A DNA stretch of 64,000 nt, taken from positions 31,345 through 95,344 of the forward strand of contig OMXC01000008.1 in NCBI GenBank assembly GCA_900314925.1, given 5' to 3'. Source of the stretch: an uncultured Bacteroidales bacterium (GTDB taxonomy: Bacteria; Bacteroidota; Bacteroidia; Bacteroidales; P3). Every line of letters begins with the position of its first letter. Position 1 is the first letter of the stretch. Made by a program: the position numbers and the translations under genes. This document shows positions 16,380-25,703 of this stretch, one piece after another. A model generated the notes under the pieces. That model saw only the letters and a list, made by a program, of their open reading frames with translations, was not told where the DNA came from and searched no databases.

Positions 16380-16385
16380 CTTCCG

Positions 16386-16991
16386 CTACCAGCGCCAGCC
16401 TACGCGGATGGGGAGGAAGAAGGTCTGCTGCATGTAGGCCACACCGAGGGTGGCGTAGAGCGAGTGCCAGTTGTGCTCCATGTTGCGGAGGCCGTGGGCG
16501 TAGTACCAGTTGATGCCGCCGTAGGCTTCGAGCATCGGGGTGAAGAGCATCTGGTCGGCGAAGAGGAGGCTGCCGCCCACGCGTGCGCCCATGAGGGGTG
16601 CCCACTTGATGGTCGTGGGCTGGTAGTCGACACCCATGACGGCCTTCCAGATGGGGCGGAAGTCAAAGTCGACGAAGACGTTGGCACCGAAGAGCGACTC
16701 GGCCTCTTTCTGGGCGAAGTTGTGGTAGTAGTTGGCGCCCACGCCGCCGCCGAGGAACCAGTCCTGGCTGATGTTGATGCCGGCCATGACGTTGAGGCCC
16801 GCGGCGTTCTGGTAGTGGGAGAGGTTGTAGCCGTTGTCGCCCAGTTTGCCGTAGTTGCCCATGAAGGGGGCGTAGCCTATCTCGGTCTTCAGCATGAACT
16901 GGTTGGAGGAGCCGAGCTGTGAGAACTGGGCCGCGGCTGTGAATGACATTGCCACAAGGGCTGCAGCGATGATTGCTTTTATTCTGCTCAT
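16386..16991 (-). CDS. Outer-membrane beta-barrel protein
   Basis: A 201-aa protein with a signal peptide (1-21, ending TAAAQ), then alternating hydrophobic/aromatic strands (GYNLSHYQNAAGLNVMAG, DWFLGGGVGANYYH, LGVAYMQQTFF) and a final strand closing on Trp (IRVGWRW), as in small outer-membrane barrels. It overlaps the M1 peptidase stop by four bases. Partner or ligand unknown. Confidence 0.76.
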   Translation of the reverse strand: MSRIKAIIAAALVAMSFTAAAQFSQLGSSNQFMLKTEIGYAPFMGNYGKLGDNGYNLSHYQNAAGLNVMAGINISQDWFLGGGVGANYYHNFAQKEAESLFGANVFVDFDFRPIWKAVMGVDYQPTTIKWAPLMGARVGGSLLFADQMLFTPMLEAYGGINWYYAHGLRNMEHNWHSLYATLGVAYMQQTFFLPIRVGWRW

Positions 16992-19300
16992 AGTATTATT
17001 ATTTTCGATTGCTGTTTTGTGCTATGGTTCTCTATCTTCACTGTATAGGTGCCTGCGGGCAGGTCGGGCGACAGGCGCTCGCCGTTGCGGCAGCTGTCGC
17101 GGTGCCATGCCGTGCGGCCGGCGGCGTCGACGAAGGTGACGCTGAACGGGGCGTCGGTGTCGGCGTCGATGGCTATGGGCTCGCCGCTGTGCACGGGGTT
17201 GGGGAAGAGGGTGGGCGCGGCGCTGTGCGGGGCGGACGGTGTGTCGCCGATGGCGAGTATGTTGGTGTCTATGACGGCGAGGGTGTATTCGCCGGTGCGC
17301 AGGTTGTCGACGGTGAAGTGGCCGTCGTTGCGGTTGCCTACGTGGTGGGCGCTGACGACCTGCCAGGCGGTGCCCGCTGCCGGGCGCCACAGCAGGGCCA
17401 TGGAGTCGAGCGACGCGCTGTTGCTGTAGAAGCCCTCGTCGAGGTAGGGGTATTCGCTTGACATGTAGCCGTCGCGTATGAAGCGGAAGCGGCCCATGAC
17501 GCCGTTGTTGACGGCGTGCTCGCCGCGCACAACCCAGTAGCGGCGGGCCGGACGCAGCACCCCGGCCAGGGTGTCTACGTCGAAAGCCGGGGCGTAATGG
17601 TGCTCGATATAGTACTGCGTTATGTGTTCGGGCGACGGGGCGCGGAGGGCGAAGAATGTCATGTCGGTCGGGAATGTGCCGCTCGTCCCGAAAAGCCTCA
17701 TGCTGTCCACGGTGGCGGCGTCGCTCAGCTCGCAGTCGAGGTCGAGTACGCAGTAGGCCGGAGTGAAGGGCAGCATGTGCGAGGCTATGACAGTGTCGGT
17801 GCCGGCAAAGGCGAACCACTCTTTGTGGCGGCGGCCGTCGGCACCGAAGAAGGTGACAGGCACGCGGTTGTGGCGCATCAGGGTGGTGGTGCCCACGCTG
17901 TTCTGGCTGATGGCGACGCTGACATTGTTGGTGGTTTGGTAGCCTTCGCCCTGGCCGATGCTGACGTTGTAGTTGTTGAAGCCGGGGTTGAAGACGTGGA
18001 AGTCAAAGAAGCCGGTGAGGTCGACGCCGCTGTAGCGGCTGAGCGAGTCGCGCAGGCGATAGGCGTCGATGTTGCCGAAGGCGCAGCGTTCCATGAGGGT
18101 GCGCAGGGAGGCGTAGAAGAGCGAGTCGCCGAGGTAGCCGCGCAGCGAGTGCCACACCATGGCCCCTTTGTCGTAGGTGGTGGAGCCGTAGGTGTAGGTG
18201 TGGGGCATGCCGTGTAGCGCGAGGTACGAGTAGTCGGTGTGGTGTGTGGTGCGCAACACGTTGTCGAGGTCGCGCTGGTAGGTGGCGTTGGAGGCGCGGC
18301 GGCCGTGAGTGGCCTCGCGTGCCACCTCGCTCGTGAAGCTGGCGCCGCCTTCGTTTATCCACATGTCGCCCTCTTCCTCGCAGGTGACGAGGTTGCCGAA
18401 CCAGGCGTGGCCCAGCTCGTGGGCTATGGTGCTCTGTCCGGCCTGGCTTACCGAGGCCATGGCCGGGCGGGCCAGGGCTATGTTGTTGACGTGTTCCATG
18501 GAGCCCATGGCGGTGCCTATGTAGCCTATGCGCCCCCAGCGGTAGGGGCCGAAGCACTCCTCGAACTTGGGCACCACGGCGTCGAGGAGCGCGTAGACGC
18601 TGCATGTCGTGGCGCTGTCCTGTGTGGTGTAGCCTATGGTGAGCGGATAGCCGGCTACGGTGTCGAGGATGCGGTGGTAGTCGGCCTGGCTGATGCCGAC
18701 GAGGTAGGTGCACACGGGATGCGAGATGTTCCACACCGAGTGTTCGCAGCCGTCGCTGTCGACGCTGCGGCTCTGCAGCATGCCGCTGCACTCGGCCGTC
18801 CACCCGGCCTTGGTCTTAACGCTTATGGTGTAGGTGGCTTTGTCGTTGAAGTTGTCGCGGCAGGGGAACACGGCGCGGCCTATGGGGTGGAGGGCCTCGC
18901 CGAAGGCGGCGCCGAGGTTGTAGCTCATGTCGTTGTCGAAGTGGAAGCCCCCGAAGCCGTAGCTCTCCACATGGCCGCTTCCGCGGTAGGCGATGGCGAC
19001 GGTGAATGTGTCGCCGGGGGCTATGCCTGCTGTGGGGATGTGGAGTATGTTGTTGCCGGAGGTACTTATGTTGTTGACCTTGATGGAGTCTACGTTGCCC
19101 GAGAGGTTGAGGCCTATCTCGTTGCAGGGGCGCAGGAGGCGTACTGTCAGCAGGGCGTCGCCGCGGAAGGGCTTGCCGTTGCTGAGGTCGAGCTGCAGGC
19201 TGTAGTGCAGCACGTCGACCGAGTCGGCGGTTTGCGCCTGCACAGCGGCGCAGCACATGAGCAGCGCCAGCATTGCCAATAACCTCTTTATTCCAAACAT
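16988..19300 (-). CDS. M1-family metallopeptidase with T9SS sorting domain
   Basis: A 770-aa secreted aminopeptidase-like protein. Signal peptide 1-22 (ending VQAQ). The gluzincin site is complete: HELGH at 294-298 and Glu317, 18 residues later, in WINEGGASF. The upstream GSMEH (266-270) takes the place of the GAMEN exopeptidase motif. The last ~75 residues form a T9SS sorting domain (LFPNPVHSGEPIAID, LPAGTYTVKIEN, ending KIIIL), so it should be exported to the cell surface. ATG 19300 starts the signal peptide; the extension to 19354 crosses the promoter. First gene of the operon with the outer-membrane protein, rbfA and the permease. Confidence 0.93.
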   Translation of the reverse strand: MFGIKRLLAMLALLMCCAAVQAQTADSVDVLHYSLQLDLSNGKPFRGDALLTVRLLRPCNEIGLNLSGNVDSIKVNNISTSGNNILHIPTAGIAPGDTFTVAIAYRGSGHVESYGFGGFHFDNDMSYNLGAAFGEALHPIGRAVFPCRDNFNDKATYTISVKTKAGWTAECSGMLQSRSVDSDGCEHSVWNISHPVCTYLVGISQADYHRILDTVAGYPLTIGYTTQDSATTCSVYALLDAVVPKFEECFGPYRWGRIGYIGTAMGSMEHVNNIALARPAMASVSQAGQSTIAHELGHAWFGNLVTCEEEGDMWINEGGASFTSEVAREATHGRRASNATYQRDLDNVLRTTHHTDYSYLALHGMPHTYTYGSTTYDKGAMVWHSLRGYLGDSLFYASLRTLMERCAFGNIDAYRLRDSLSRYSGVDLTGFFDFHVFNPGFNNYNVSIGQGEGYQTTNNVSVAISQNSVGTTTLMRHNRVPVTFFGADGRRHKEWFAFAGTDTVIASHMLPFTPAYCVLDLDCELSDAATVDSMRLFGTSGTFPTDMTFFALRAPSPEHITQYYIEHHYAPAFDVDTLAGVLRPARRYWVVRGEHAVNNGVMGRFRFIRDGYMSSEYPYLDEGFYSNSASLDSMALLWRPAAGTAWQVVSAHHVGNRNDGHFTVDNLRTGEYTLAVIDTNILAIGDTPSAPHSAAPTLFPNPVHSGEPIAIDADTDAPFSVTFVDAAGRTAWHRDSCRNGERLSPDLPAGTYTVKIENHSTKQQSKIIIL

Positions 19301-19321
19301 ATAGGCATTATTTTTAGGTTG

Positions 19322-19354
19322 CAAAAGTACATCTTTTTTTATAATTATTGACAA
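19322..19354 (-). promoter_or_regulatory. Promoter of M1 peptidase operon
   Basis: On the minus strand: TTG at 19354-19352, 22 bases, then TACTTTTG at 19329-19322, matching the Bacteroidota -33/-7 pattern. It ends 21 bases before the ATG at 19300 and lies in a locally AT-rich stretch. Confidence 0.75.
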
Positions 19355-19411
19355 TTATTTTATTCGGCGCTGAAAATCAGGCGCAATAAAACTGGGGAAA
19401 CGCCGTTTATA

Positions 19412-19561
19412 ATGGCAAAACACACGAAAATGTCAAAGAAAAAGACTCTACTCCGCATAGCTGTGCTCCTGCTGCTGGCAGGACTTGCATGCTCGGCTTG
19501 TTCGTCGGGCGACCACATGTACCGTCACAAGAAGAGTGACTGCGACTGCCCAACCTTCTGA
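19412..19561 (+). CDS. Small lipoprotein
   Basis: A 49-aa reading frame. An N-terminal basic segment and a hydrophobic stretch (LLRIAVLLLLAG) lead to a lipobox LACS with candidate acylated Cys27, then a short polar tail ending SDCDCPTF. Small lipoproteins with such Cys-Pro-rich ends next to enzymes are frequent in Bacteroidota. A second ATG at 19430 (MSKKKT) would give 43 aa and a better signal peptide. It precedes the SprT-like gene by 12 bases. Confidence 0.68.
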   Translation: MAKHTKMSKKKTLLRIAVLLLLAGLACSACSSGDHMYRHKKSDCDCPTF

Positions 19562-19573
19562 CGCCGAGCTTTC

Positions 19574-20197
19574 TTGACCACCGAAGAGCGATACCGTGCC
19601 ATACTGCGCAACCACCTGCCGGCTGAGTCGGTGGGGTGGGTGTATGACTTTCTGAACCACTACAAGGTGCATTTCCATGTCACCCGTGAGCGGCGCACAA
19701 AGTATGGCGACTACCGGTGGCCGCAGCCGAACCACCTTTTCCATGAGATGTCCGTCAACGGCGACCTTAACCCATACCTATTCCTTTGGGTGTTCCTACA
19801 CGAGGCCGCACATCTTGAGACGCACTTGAAATACAGAGATGTGCAGCCGCATGGGCATGAGTGGCAGGCCGAGTATGCCCGTCTGCTTGCCGAGCGCTTG
19901 GGCGACTTCCCCGACGATGCGCGTCCGCTCATCTCGCGCTATGCTTCGCGTGTGCCCTTGTCGCGCGTGATTGGTCGCCGCGTTGAGGAGATGTTGCATC
20001 GCTATGATGCTGGTGCCCAGGATGCTCCGGTGCTGCATCTTGACGACTTGCCTGCCGGTAGCCGGTTCCGCCTGAAGAGGAATCCGTCGATGCTTTTTGT
20101 CAGCGTCGAGCATCGCCGCACGCGCTGGCTTTGTCGCGACGAAGCGTCTGGCCGCATGTATGTTGTTGCCGGAAGCGCCGAGGTTGTTTTGTTGTGA
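19574..20197 (+). CDS. SprT-like zinc metallopeptidase domain protein
   Basis: A 207-aa protein of the SprT-like family. The metal site is visible as HEAAH (76-80) with a third histidine at 95 in HGHEWQ. The C-terminal ~60 residues (RFRLKRNPSMLF, HRRTRWLCRDEASGRMYVV) form a small beta domain. Members include eukaryotic SPRTN, which cleaves DNA-protein crosslinks; the bacterial role is unclear. The start appears to be TTG at 19574, because the next ATG would remove the N-terminal helix of the peptidase fold. Confidence 0.82.
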   Translation: MTTEERYRAILRNHLPAESVGWVYDFLNHYKVHFHVTRERRTKYGDYRWPQPNHLFHEMSVNGDLNPYLFLWVFLHEAAHLETHLKYRDVQPHGHEWQAEYARLLAERLGDFPDDARPLISRYASRVPLSRVIGRRVEEMLHRYDAGAQDAPVLHLDDLPAGSRFRLKRNPSMLFVSVEHRRTRWLCRDEASGRMYVVAGSAEVVLL

Positions 20198-20199
20198 TT

Positions 20200-20276
20200 T
20201 TGGTTGGGGCTTCATGGGGTCTTCATGGGGTCTTCCAGCCGTCTACTAGCCGTTTAGGTGGGGTTTAGGTGGGGTT
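20200..20276. repeat. Tandem 11-bp array, not palindromic
   Basis: Seven units in 11-bp register: TTTTGGTTGGG, GCTTCATGGGG, TCTTCATGGGG, TCTTCCAGCCG, TCTACTAGCCG, TTTAGGTGGGG, TTTAGGTGGGG. Neighbouring units are often near-duplicates. Unit ends (GCCG, GGGG) resemble the outer units of the 11-bp ladder palindromes. It follows the SprT-like gene stop directly. Confidence 0.78.
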
Positions 20277-20471
20277 GTGACACAAGGTCTTTCCGATCGG
20301 CTTCATTTTGTGGAAAACTTGTTGAAAAGTGCGCCGTATGACAACCTCCGGTGCTGTTGAAAAGTGAAGAAAACAGCAAAAAAATAGTGTTAAAATTATT
20401 TTGTAATAGACTGATACATAGTACTGCCGTGAAATTTTAAGATTATTTAACACATACTGAAGCCGAAGATG

Positions 20472-20503
20472 TTTGGTGGGTATGGAAAATAGTTGTAATT
20501 TTG
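20472..20503 (+). promoter_or_regulatory. Promoter of the str-S10-spc-alpha superoperon
   Basis: TTTG at 20472-20475, a 20-base spacer and TAATTTTG at 20496-20503: a full match to the Bacteroidota housekeeping promoter. Transcription should start near 20510. Confidence 0.82.
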
Positions 20504-20514
20504 CAATTCCTTTT

Positions 20515-20531
20515 TGGGCGTGTAATGCCCA
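20515..20531 (+). promoter_or_regulatory. Leader hairpin before rpsL
   Basis: TGGGC (20515-20519) can pair with GCCCA (20527-20531) in the untranslated leader. It could be a target for S12 or S7 autoregulation, but the stem is short and this is only a suggestion. Confidence 0.35.
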
Positions 20532-20581
20532 TGAATGAGACTGAAAAACAAGTAATAAAATAATAAAACAAGAAACGAAAA

Positions 20582-20965
20582 ATGCCAACAATTCAGCAAT
20601 TAGTTCGCAAAGGACGTCAGCAGATGGAGTACAAGTCCAAGTCTCCCGCCCTCGACAGCTGCCCGCAGCGTCGCGGTGTCTGCACCCGTGTGTACACCAC
20701 CACCCCCAAGAAGCCTAACTCGGCCATGCGCAAAGTGGCCCGTGTTCGCCTGACCAACGGTAAGGAAGTCAACGCCTACATCCCGGGTGAGGGTCACAAC
20801 CTGCAGGAGCACTCCATAGTGATGATTCGCGGAGGCCGTGTCAAGGACCTTCCCGGCGTGCGTTACCATATCATCCGCGGTGCTCTTGACACCAGCGGTG
20901 TCGACGGTCGTCGCCAGCGTCGTTCCAAATACGGTGCCAAACGCCCGAAACAGGCCGGCAAGTAA
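20582..20965 (+). CDS. rpsL: 30S ribosomal protein S12
   Basis: A 127-aa decoding-centre protein. The conserved loop [12 protein letters not shown] (40-51) carries the lysine pair at 43-44. [13 protein letters not shown] is the second conserved loop. Both positions where streptomycin-resistance changes usually occur carry the wild-type lysine. First gene of the superoperon; rpsG follows after 43 bases that contain a heptamer array. Confidence 0.98.
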   Translation: MPTIQQLVRKGRQQMEYKSKSPALDSCPQRRGVCTRVYTTTPKKPNSAMRKVARVRLTNGKEVNAYIPGEGHNLQEHSIVMIRGGRVKDLPGVRYHIIRGALDTSGVDGRRQRRSKYGAKRPKQAGK

Positions 20966-21000
20966 AGATAAAAGTTTAGAGTTTAAAGTTTAAAGATTTT
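20966..21000. repeat. Heptamer array between rpsL and rpsG
   Basis: Five 7-bp units, AAGATAA, AGTTTAG, AGTTTAA, AGTTTAA, AGATTTT, run from immediately after the rpsL stop to eight bases before the rpsG ATG. It is unusual to find a short tandem repeat inside a ribosomal operon spacer. Confidence 0.75.
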
Positions 21001-21008
21001 CCAGCAAA

Positions 21009-21476
21009 ATGAGAAAAGCTAAGCCCAAGAAAAGAATAATCCTTCCGGATCCCAAGTATAATGATGTTCTCGTCACCAAGTTCGTCAACAACCTGATGAT
21101 GGGCGGCAAGAAGACCATCGCCTACCGTATCTTCTACGATGCAATAGACGTCGTCAGCGACCGTACCAAGGAAGACGGCCTGGAGGTGTGGAAGAAGGCT
21201 CTCGCCAACGTCACCCCGAGTGTCGAGGTGCGCAGCAAGCGTATCGGTGGCGCCACTTTCCAGATTCCTACCGAGATCCGCGCCGAGCGCAAGCAGAGCA
21301 TCGGCATGAAGAACCTCATCGGTTTCTCGCGCAAACGCAGTGAGAAAACCATGGCTCTGAAACTTGCCGCCGAAATACAGGCCGCCTACAAGGAAGAGGG
21401 CGCCGCCTTCAAGCGCAAGGAGGATATCCACCGTATGGCCGACGCCAACAAGGCCTTCTCGCACTTCCGCGCGTAA
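21009..21476 (+). CDS. rpsG: 30S ribosomal protein S7
   Basis: A 155-aa primary binder of the 16S rRNA head domain, near the E site. The Lys-rich N-terminus (MRKAKPKKR) and the conserved segment [19 protein letters not shown] (near residues 75-93) identify it. Length is normal. It is followed 21 bases later by fusA. Confidence 0.98.
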   Translation: MRKAKPKKRIILPDPKYNDVLVTKFVNNLMMGGKKTIAYRIFYDAIDVVSDRTKEDGLEVWKKALANVTPSVEVRSKRIGGATFQIPTEIRAERKQSIGMKNLIGFSRKRSEKTMALKLAAEIQAAYKEEGAAFKRKEDIHRMADANKAFSHFRA

Positions 21477-21497
21477 CGTATTATATAGTATATAGCA

Positions 21498-23585
21498 ATG
21501 TCAGACCTCCACTACACACGCAACATCGGCATAATGGCCCACATCGACGCCGGCAAGACGACGACGACGGAGCGCATCCTTTTCTATACTGGCAAGAACT
21601 ACAAACTCGGTGAGACTCACGAGGGTAGCGCCACGATGGACTGGATGGTGCAAGAGCAGGAGCGTGGTATCACCATCACTTCCGCCGCTACCACTGTGTT
21701 CTGGAACTGGCACGATAACCGCTACAAGTACAACATCATCGACACTCCGGGTCACGTGGACTTCACCGTCGAGGTGGAGCGCTCGCTGCGTGTGCTCGAC
21801 GGCGCCATAGCCATCTTCTGCGCTGTGGGCGGCGTCGAACCGCAGAGCGAGACCGTCTGGCGTCAGGCCGACAAGTACGAGGTGCCGCGCATAGCCTTCA
21901 TCAACAAGATGGACCGTGCCGGTGCCGACTTCTTCTCGGTGGTCGGCCAGATCAAGGAGCGCCTGGGTGCCAACCCGATACCTATAGAGATACCTATCGG
22001 CCAGGAAGACCTCTATAAAGGCGTGGTGGATCTTATCTCCAATAAGGCTCTGGTGTGGGACGAGTCGTCCAACGGCCAGCGTTTCGAGGAGATTCCCATG
22101 CCCGAGGACCTGAAAGAGATAGCCGCGGAATATCGCCAGAAGCTTGTCGAGGGTGTCGCCGAGGAGAACGAAGAGCTTATGATGAAGTTCTTCGACGACC
22201 CCGACAGCATCACCGCCGATGAGATTATCGCCGAGATCCGCAAGGCCACCCTCGCCCGCAAGATTGTGCCTGTGATGTGCGGTTCCGCCTTCAAGAACAA
22301 AGGCGTTCAGACATTGCTCGACGCTGTGGCGGCATTCCTGCCCAGCCCCCTCGACGTGCCCGAGGTGAACGGCACCAACCCCAAGACTGGCAAGCCCGAG
22401 AGCCGCAAGGTTGACGTCAAGGCCCCCTTCTCGGCTCTGGCCTTCAAGATAGCCACCGACCCCTATGTGGGACGCCTGTGCTTCTTCCGCGTATACAGCG
22501 GCTCGCTCGAAAGCGGCTCGTATGTCTACAATGCCAACACCGGCAAGAAGGAGCGTATCTCGCGTATCATGCAGATGCACTCCAACAAGCAGAACCCCCT
22601 CGACCGCATCGAGGCTGGCGACATCGGAGCCGCCGTGGGCTTCAAGGAGATCAAGACGGGGCACACGCTCTGCGACGAGCAGCACCCCATCATCCTTGAG
22701 TCGATGAAGTTCCCCGAGCCGGTCATCAGCATCGCCGTCGAGCCTCACACGCAGGCCGACATGGACAAGATGACCAACGCGCTGATGAAGCTCGTGGAAG
22801 AGGACCCCACATTCCGCGTCAAGACCGACGAGGTGAGCGGCCAGACCGTCATCAGCGGTATGGGCGAGCTGCATCTCGACATCATCATGGACCGTCTGCG
22901 CCGCGAGTTCGGCGTCGATGTGAACCAGGGACGCCCGGAAGTGGCCTACAAGGAGGCTATCACCACCACCGTGCAGCACCACGAGATCTATAAGAAACAG
23001 ACCGGCGGCAAGGGTAAGTTCGCCGACGTGCTGTTCGAGATCGGCCCTGCCGACGAGGGTGTCATGGGTCTGCAGTTCGTCAACGAGGTCAAGGGCGGCA
23101 ACATCCCCAAGGAGTTCATGCCCGCCATCGAAAAGGGTTTCAGGGAGGCTATGCAGAACGGCGTCCTGGCAGGCTACCCCATGGACAGCATGAAGGTGCG
23201 TATCATCGACGGCTCCTTCCACCCCGTGGACAGCGACCAGCTCTCGTTTGAGCTCTGCGCCAAGATCGGCTTCAAGGCCGCCTGCCGCAAGGCCAACCCC
23301 GTACTGCTGGAGCCTATCATGAAACTTGAGGTGCTGACTCCTGACGCTTATGTGGGCGATGTCACCGGCGACCTCAACCGCCGTCGTGGTGTCTTGGAGA
23401 ACATCACCGCCAAGGTGGGCGTACAGGCTATACACGCCAAGGTGCCCCTGGAGCAGATGTTCGGCTATGTCACCGCGCTGCGCACCATCACTTCCGGCCG
23501 CGCCAACTCCACCATGGAGTTCTCGCACTACGCCGAGCTGACGCGCGACCAGCAGGAAGCTATACTTAAGAATAAAAATAATTAA
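21498..23585 (+). CDS. fusA: Elongation factor G
   Basis: A 695-aa translocase GTPase. G-domain motifs are intact: AHIDAGKTT (14-22), DTPGH (82-86) and NKMD (136-139). Domain II is near 300-400 and domain IV/V ends with [21 protein letters not shown]. Length fits the ribosome-associated EF-G rather than a resistance paralogue. Unlike in E. coli, no tuf gene follows; rpsJ starts 13 bases later. Confidence 0.98.
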   Translation: MSDLHYTRNIGIMAHIDAGKTTTTERILFYTGKNYKLGETHEGSATMDWMVQEQERGITITSAATTVFWNWHDNRYKYNIIDTPGHVDFTVEVERSLRVLDGAIAIFCAVGGVEPQSETVWRQADKYEVPRIAFINKMDRAGADFFSVVGQIKERLGANPIPIEIPIGQEDLYKGVVDLISNKALVWDESSNGQRFEEIPMPEDLKEIAAEYRQKLVEGVAEENEELMMKFFDDPDSITADEIIAEIRKATLARKIVPVMCGSAFKNKGVQTLLDAVAAFLPSPLDVPEVNGTNPKTGKPESRKVDVKAPFSALAFKIATDPYVGRLCFFRVYSGSLESGSYVYNANTGKKERISRIMQMHSNKQNPLDRIEAGDIGAAVGFKEIKTGHTLCDEQHPIILESMKFPEPVISIAVEPHTQADMDKMTNALMKLVEEDPTFRVKTDEVSGQTVISGMGELHLDIIMDRLRREFGVDVNQGRPEVAYKEAITTTVQHHEIYKKQTGGKGKFADVLFEIGPADEGVMGLQFVNEVKGGNIPKEFMPAIEKGFREAMQNGVLAGYPMDSMKVRIIDGSFHPVDSDQLSFELCAKIGFKAACRKANPVLLEPIMKLEVLTPDAYVGDVTGDLNRRRGVLENITAKVGVQAIHAKVPLEQMFGYVTALRTITSGRANSTMEFSHYAELTRDQQEAILKNKNN

Positions 23586-23598
23586 ACAATAAATAACA

Positions 23599-23907
23599 AT
23601 GAGTCAAAGAATCAGAATCAAGCTCAAATCTTACGACCACAACCTCGTCGACAAATCGGCCGAGAAGATTGTGAAGACCGTTAAGATGACTGGTGCAGTG
23701 GTCAATGGCCCCATACCCCTGCCTACCAACAAAAAGATTTTTACCGTGAACCGCTCGACCTTCGTCAACAAGAAGTCGCGTGAGCAGTTCGAGTTGAACA
23801 CCTACAAGCGCCTGATGGACATCGAGATCAACGATCGCGCCAAAACCATCGACGCCCTGATGAAGCTCGAACTCCCCAGTGGTGTCGAAGTCGAAATCAA
23901 AGTGTGA
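23599..23907 (+). CDS. rpsJ: 30S ribosomal protein S10
   Basis: A 102-aa protein of the 30S head that also serves as NusE in antitermination complexes. It shows the conserved [21 protein letters not shown] start and [10 protein letters not shown] loop. First gene of the S10 segment, fused directly to the str segment here. Confidence 0.98.
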   Translation: MSQRIRIKLKSYDHNLVDKSAEKIVKTVKMTGAVVNGPIPLPTNKKIFTVNRSTFVNKKSREQFELNTYKRLMDIEINDRAKTIDALMKLELPSGVEVEIKV

Positions 23908-23975
23908 ATTTAATCAGCCTATGTCAGTAAGATAAGCTGAATGTCTAACAATTTAAAAGAATCCAACTAAAGGAA

Positions 23976-24605
23976 ATGTCAGGATTAATCGGAAAGAAAA
24001 TCGGAATGACCAGTCTTTTTGATGCCGACGGAAAGCAGATTCCGTGCACAGTTATTGAAGCTGGTCCTTGTGTCGTGACACAAGTGAGAACAATCGAGAA
24101 GGATGGTTACGAAGCCATCCAGCTGGCCTTTGGCGAGAAAAAGGAAAGCCGTACCAACAAGCCTATGCGCGGCCATTTCGCCAAGGCAGGTACCACCCCC
24201 AAGCAGTATCTTGCCGAGTTCTCTCGTTTTGAAGAGGGCCACAAGAAGAAATACGGTGAAGTGCTTACCGTCGAAGTCTTCCAGGAAGGCGAATTTGTCG
24301 ACGTGGTTGGCACCTCGAAAGGTAAAGGTTTCCAGGGTGTTGTCACCCGTCACGGCTTCGGCGGTGTCGGCGACAAGACTCACGGTCAGCACGACCGTCT
24401 CCGCGCCCCCGGTTCGATAGGCGCATCGTCCTATCCTTCGCGTATCTTCAAGGGTATGCGCATGGCCGGTCAGACTGGCAACCATCGCGTGAAGGTGCAG
24501 AACCTGCAGGTGGTTAAGATTATCGCCGAGAAGAACCTTATGCTTGTCAAAGGCTCTGTCCCCGGTCCCAAAGGTTCTATTGTCAAACTTGAAAGATGGA
24601 GTTAA
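23976..24605 (+). CDS. rplC: 50S ribosomal protein L3
   Basis: A 209-aa early-assembly protein whose central loop approaches the peptidyl-transferase centre. [17 protein letters not shown] (about 110-126) and [15 protein letters not shown] (about 146-160) are typical; the second contains the usual GxQxS-like methylated position as a Ser-rich variant. A 68-base gap separates it from rpsJ. Confidence 0.98.
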   Translation: MSGLIGKKIGMTSLFDADGKQIPCTVIEAGPCVVTQVRTIEKDGYEAIQLAFGEKKESRTNKPMRGHFAKAGTTPKQYLAEFSRFEEGHKKKYGEVLTVEVFQEGEFVDVVGTSKGKGFQGVVTRHGFGGVGDKTHGQHDRLRAPGSIGASSYPSRIFKGMRMAGQTGNHRVKVQNLQVVKIIAEKNLMLVKGSVPGPKGSIVKLERWS

Positions 24606-24612
24606 TTAAGAC

Positions 24613-25245
24613 ATGGAGATAAAAGTTTATAACATCAACGGAAGCGAAACCGGTAGAACCATCACCCTCGACGATTCTATCTTCGCCATCGAGCCCAACG
24701 ATCACGCCATATACCTCGATGTCAAGCAGTATCTCGCCGACAACCGTCAGGGAACTGCCAAAGCCAAGGAGCGCAGCGAGAACGCCCACAGCACCCGCAA
24801 GCTGAAACGCCAGAAAGGCACCGGCGGTGCCCGCTCGGGCGATTTGAAGAGCCCCGTGTTCGTCGGTGGCGGTACCATTTTCGGACCCAAGCCCCGCGAC
24901 TATCGCTTCAAGCTGAACATCAAAGTGAAACGTCTTGCTCGCCGCAGCGCTCTCGCCTACAAGGCCAAGGATAACGCTATGACCGTGGTTGAGAATTTCG
25001 CCTTTGAAGGTCCCAAGACCAAAAAGATGATCGAAGTGCTCAATAACCTGAAACTCGGCGACAAAAAGTCACTTTTTGTGCTTGAGAATCAAAATAATTT
25101 CGTATCTTTGTCCGCTAGAAACCTCAAGAACGTGAAGGTGGTAAACGTGTCACAGTTAAATACTTACGACATTGTTAACGCCTCCAATATTGTCGTTTGT
25201 GAGGGTTCATTGAGTGAGATTAACCGCGTTTTGGCAACAAAATAA
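24613..25245 (+). CDS. rplD: 50S ribosomal protein L4
   Basis: A 210-aa protein of the exit-tunnel wall. The tunnel loop includes [15 protein letters not shown] (about 58-72). In E. coli L4 represses the S10 operon; I see no equivalent leader here. The 3' part of the gene contains a promoter-like TATCTTTG (25103-25110). Confidence 0.97.
   Translation: MEIKVYNINGSETGRTITLDDSIFAIEPNDHAIYLDVKQYLADNRQGTAKAKERSENAHSTRKLKRQKGTGGARSGDLKSPVFVGGGTIFGPKPRDYRFKLNIKVKRLARRSALAYKAKDNAMTVVENFAFEGPKTKKMIEVLNNLKLGDKKSLFVLENQNNFVSLSARNLKNVKVVNVSQLNTYDIVNASNIVVCEGSLSEINRVLATK
25082..25110 (+). promoter_or_regulatory. Candidate promoter inside rplD
   Basis: TTG at 25082-25084, 18 bases, then TATCTTTG at 25103-25110, inside the rplD coding region about 170 bases before rplW. 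It matches the Bacteroidota consensus and could give extra transcription of rplW onward. It might be a chance match. Confidence 0.35.
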
Positions 25246-25280
25246 GGGAAGAGAGTATAACTATTTAAGAAAGTTTAACA

Positions 25281-25634
25281 ATGATGAACGTAATAGTAAA
25301 ACCGCTGATCAGTGAAAAGATGACCCGCCTCACCGAGGCTGCGGCTAATCCTATCCAGACCCGCATACAGCGTAAGAAAGGCATCGCCGTCGCTCCTGCC
25401 CAGAACCGTTATGGTTTTGTCGTTGACAAACGCGCCAACAAGATTCAAATCAAGAACGCCGTTGAGGAGTTCTACAATGTGAAGGTTGTTGATGTGAACA
25501 CAATGAACTATGCAGGCAAAGTGAAGTCCCGCTACACAAAGGCAGGCTTCCTTACCGGTCGTACCAATGCTTTCAAGAAGGCTATCGTCACCCTCGCCGT
25601 GGGCGACAGCATTGACTTCTACGCCAGCATCTAA
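25281..25634 (+). CDS. rplW: 50S ribosomal protein L23
   Basis: A 117-aa protein at the tunnel exit, the docking site for trigger factor and SRP. IVKPLISEKMT at the N-terminus and NRYGFVVDKRANKIQIKNAVEE are characteristic. There is a small insertion compared with E. coli (residues ~18-35). Two adjacent ATGs (25281, 25284) are possible starts. Confidence 0.97.
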   Translation: MMNVIVKPLISEKMTRLTEAAANPIQTRIQRKKGIAVAPAQNRYGFVVDKRANKIQIKNAVEEFYNVKVVDVNTMNYAGKVKSRYTKAGFLTGRTNAFKKAIVTLAVGDSIDFYASI

Positions 25635-25703
25635 GAAAACAAACAGAAAACAGGTAATAATAGTTAAGGTCCACTGATAAGAGACCAATAAGAAAACAAA
25701 GAA

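Larger units (their letters stand above)
20198..20581. other. Intergenic region upstream of the ribosomal superoperon
   Basis: 384 bases without a gene. It holds a non-palindromic 11-bp array (20200-20276), an AT-rich stretch, a clear promoter (20472-20503) and a leader of about 70 bases with a hairpin (20515-20531). Confidence 0.85.

Noticed and set aside
21501..23528. A 675-aa open frame antisense to fusA
   Set aside because: fusA is beyond doubt; the antisense frame stays open because of codon bias.
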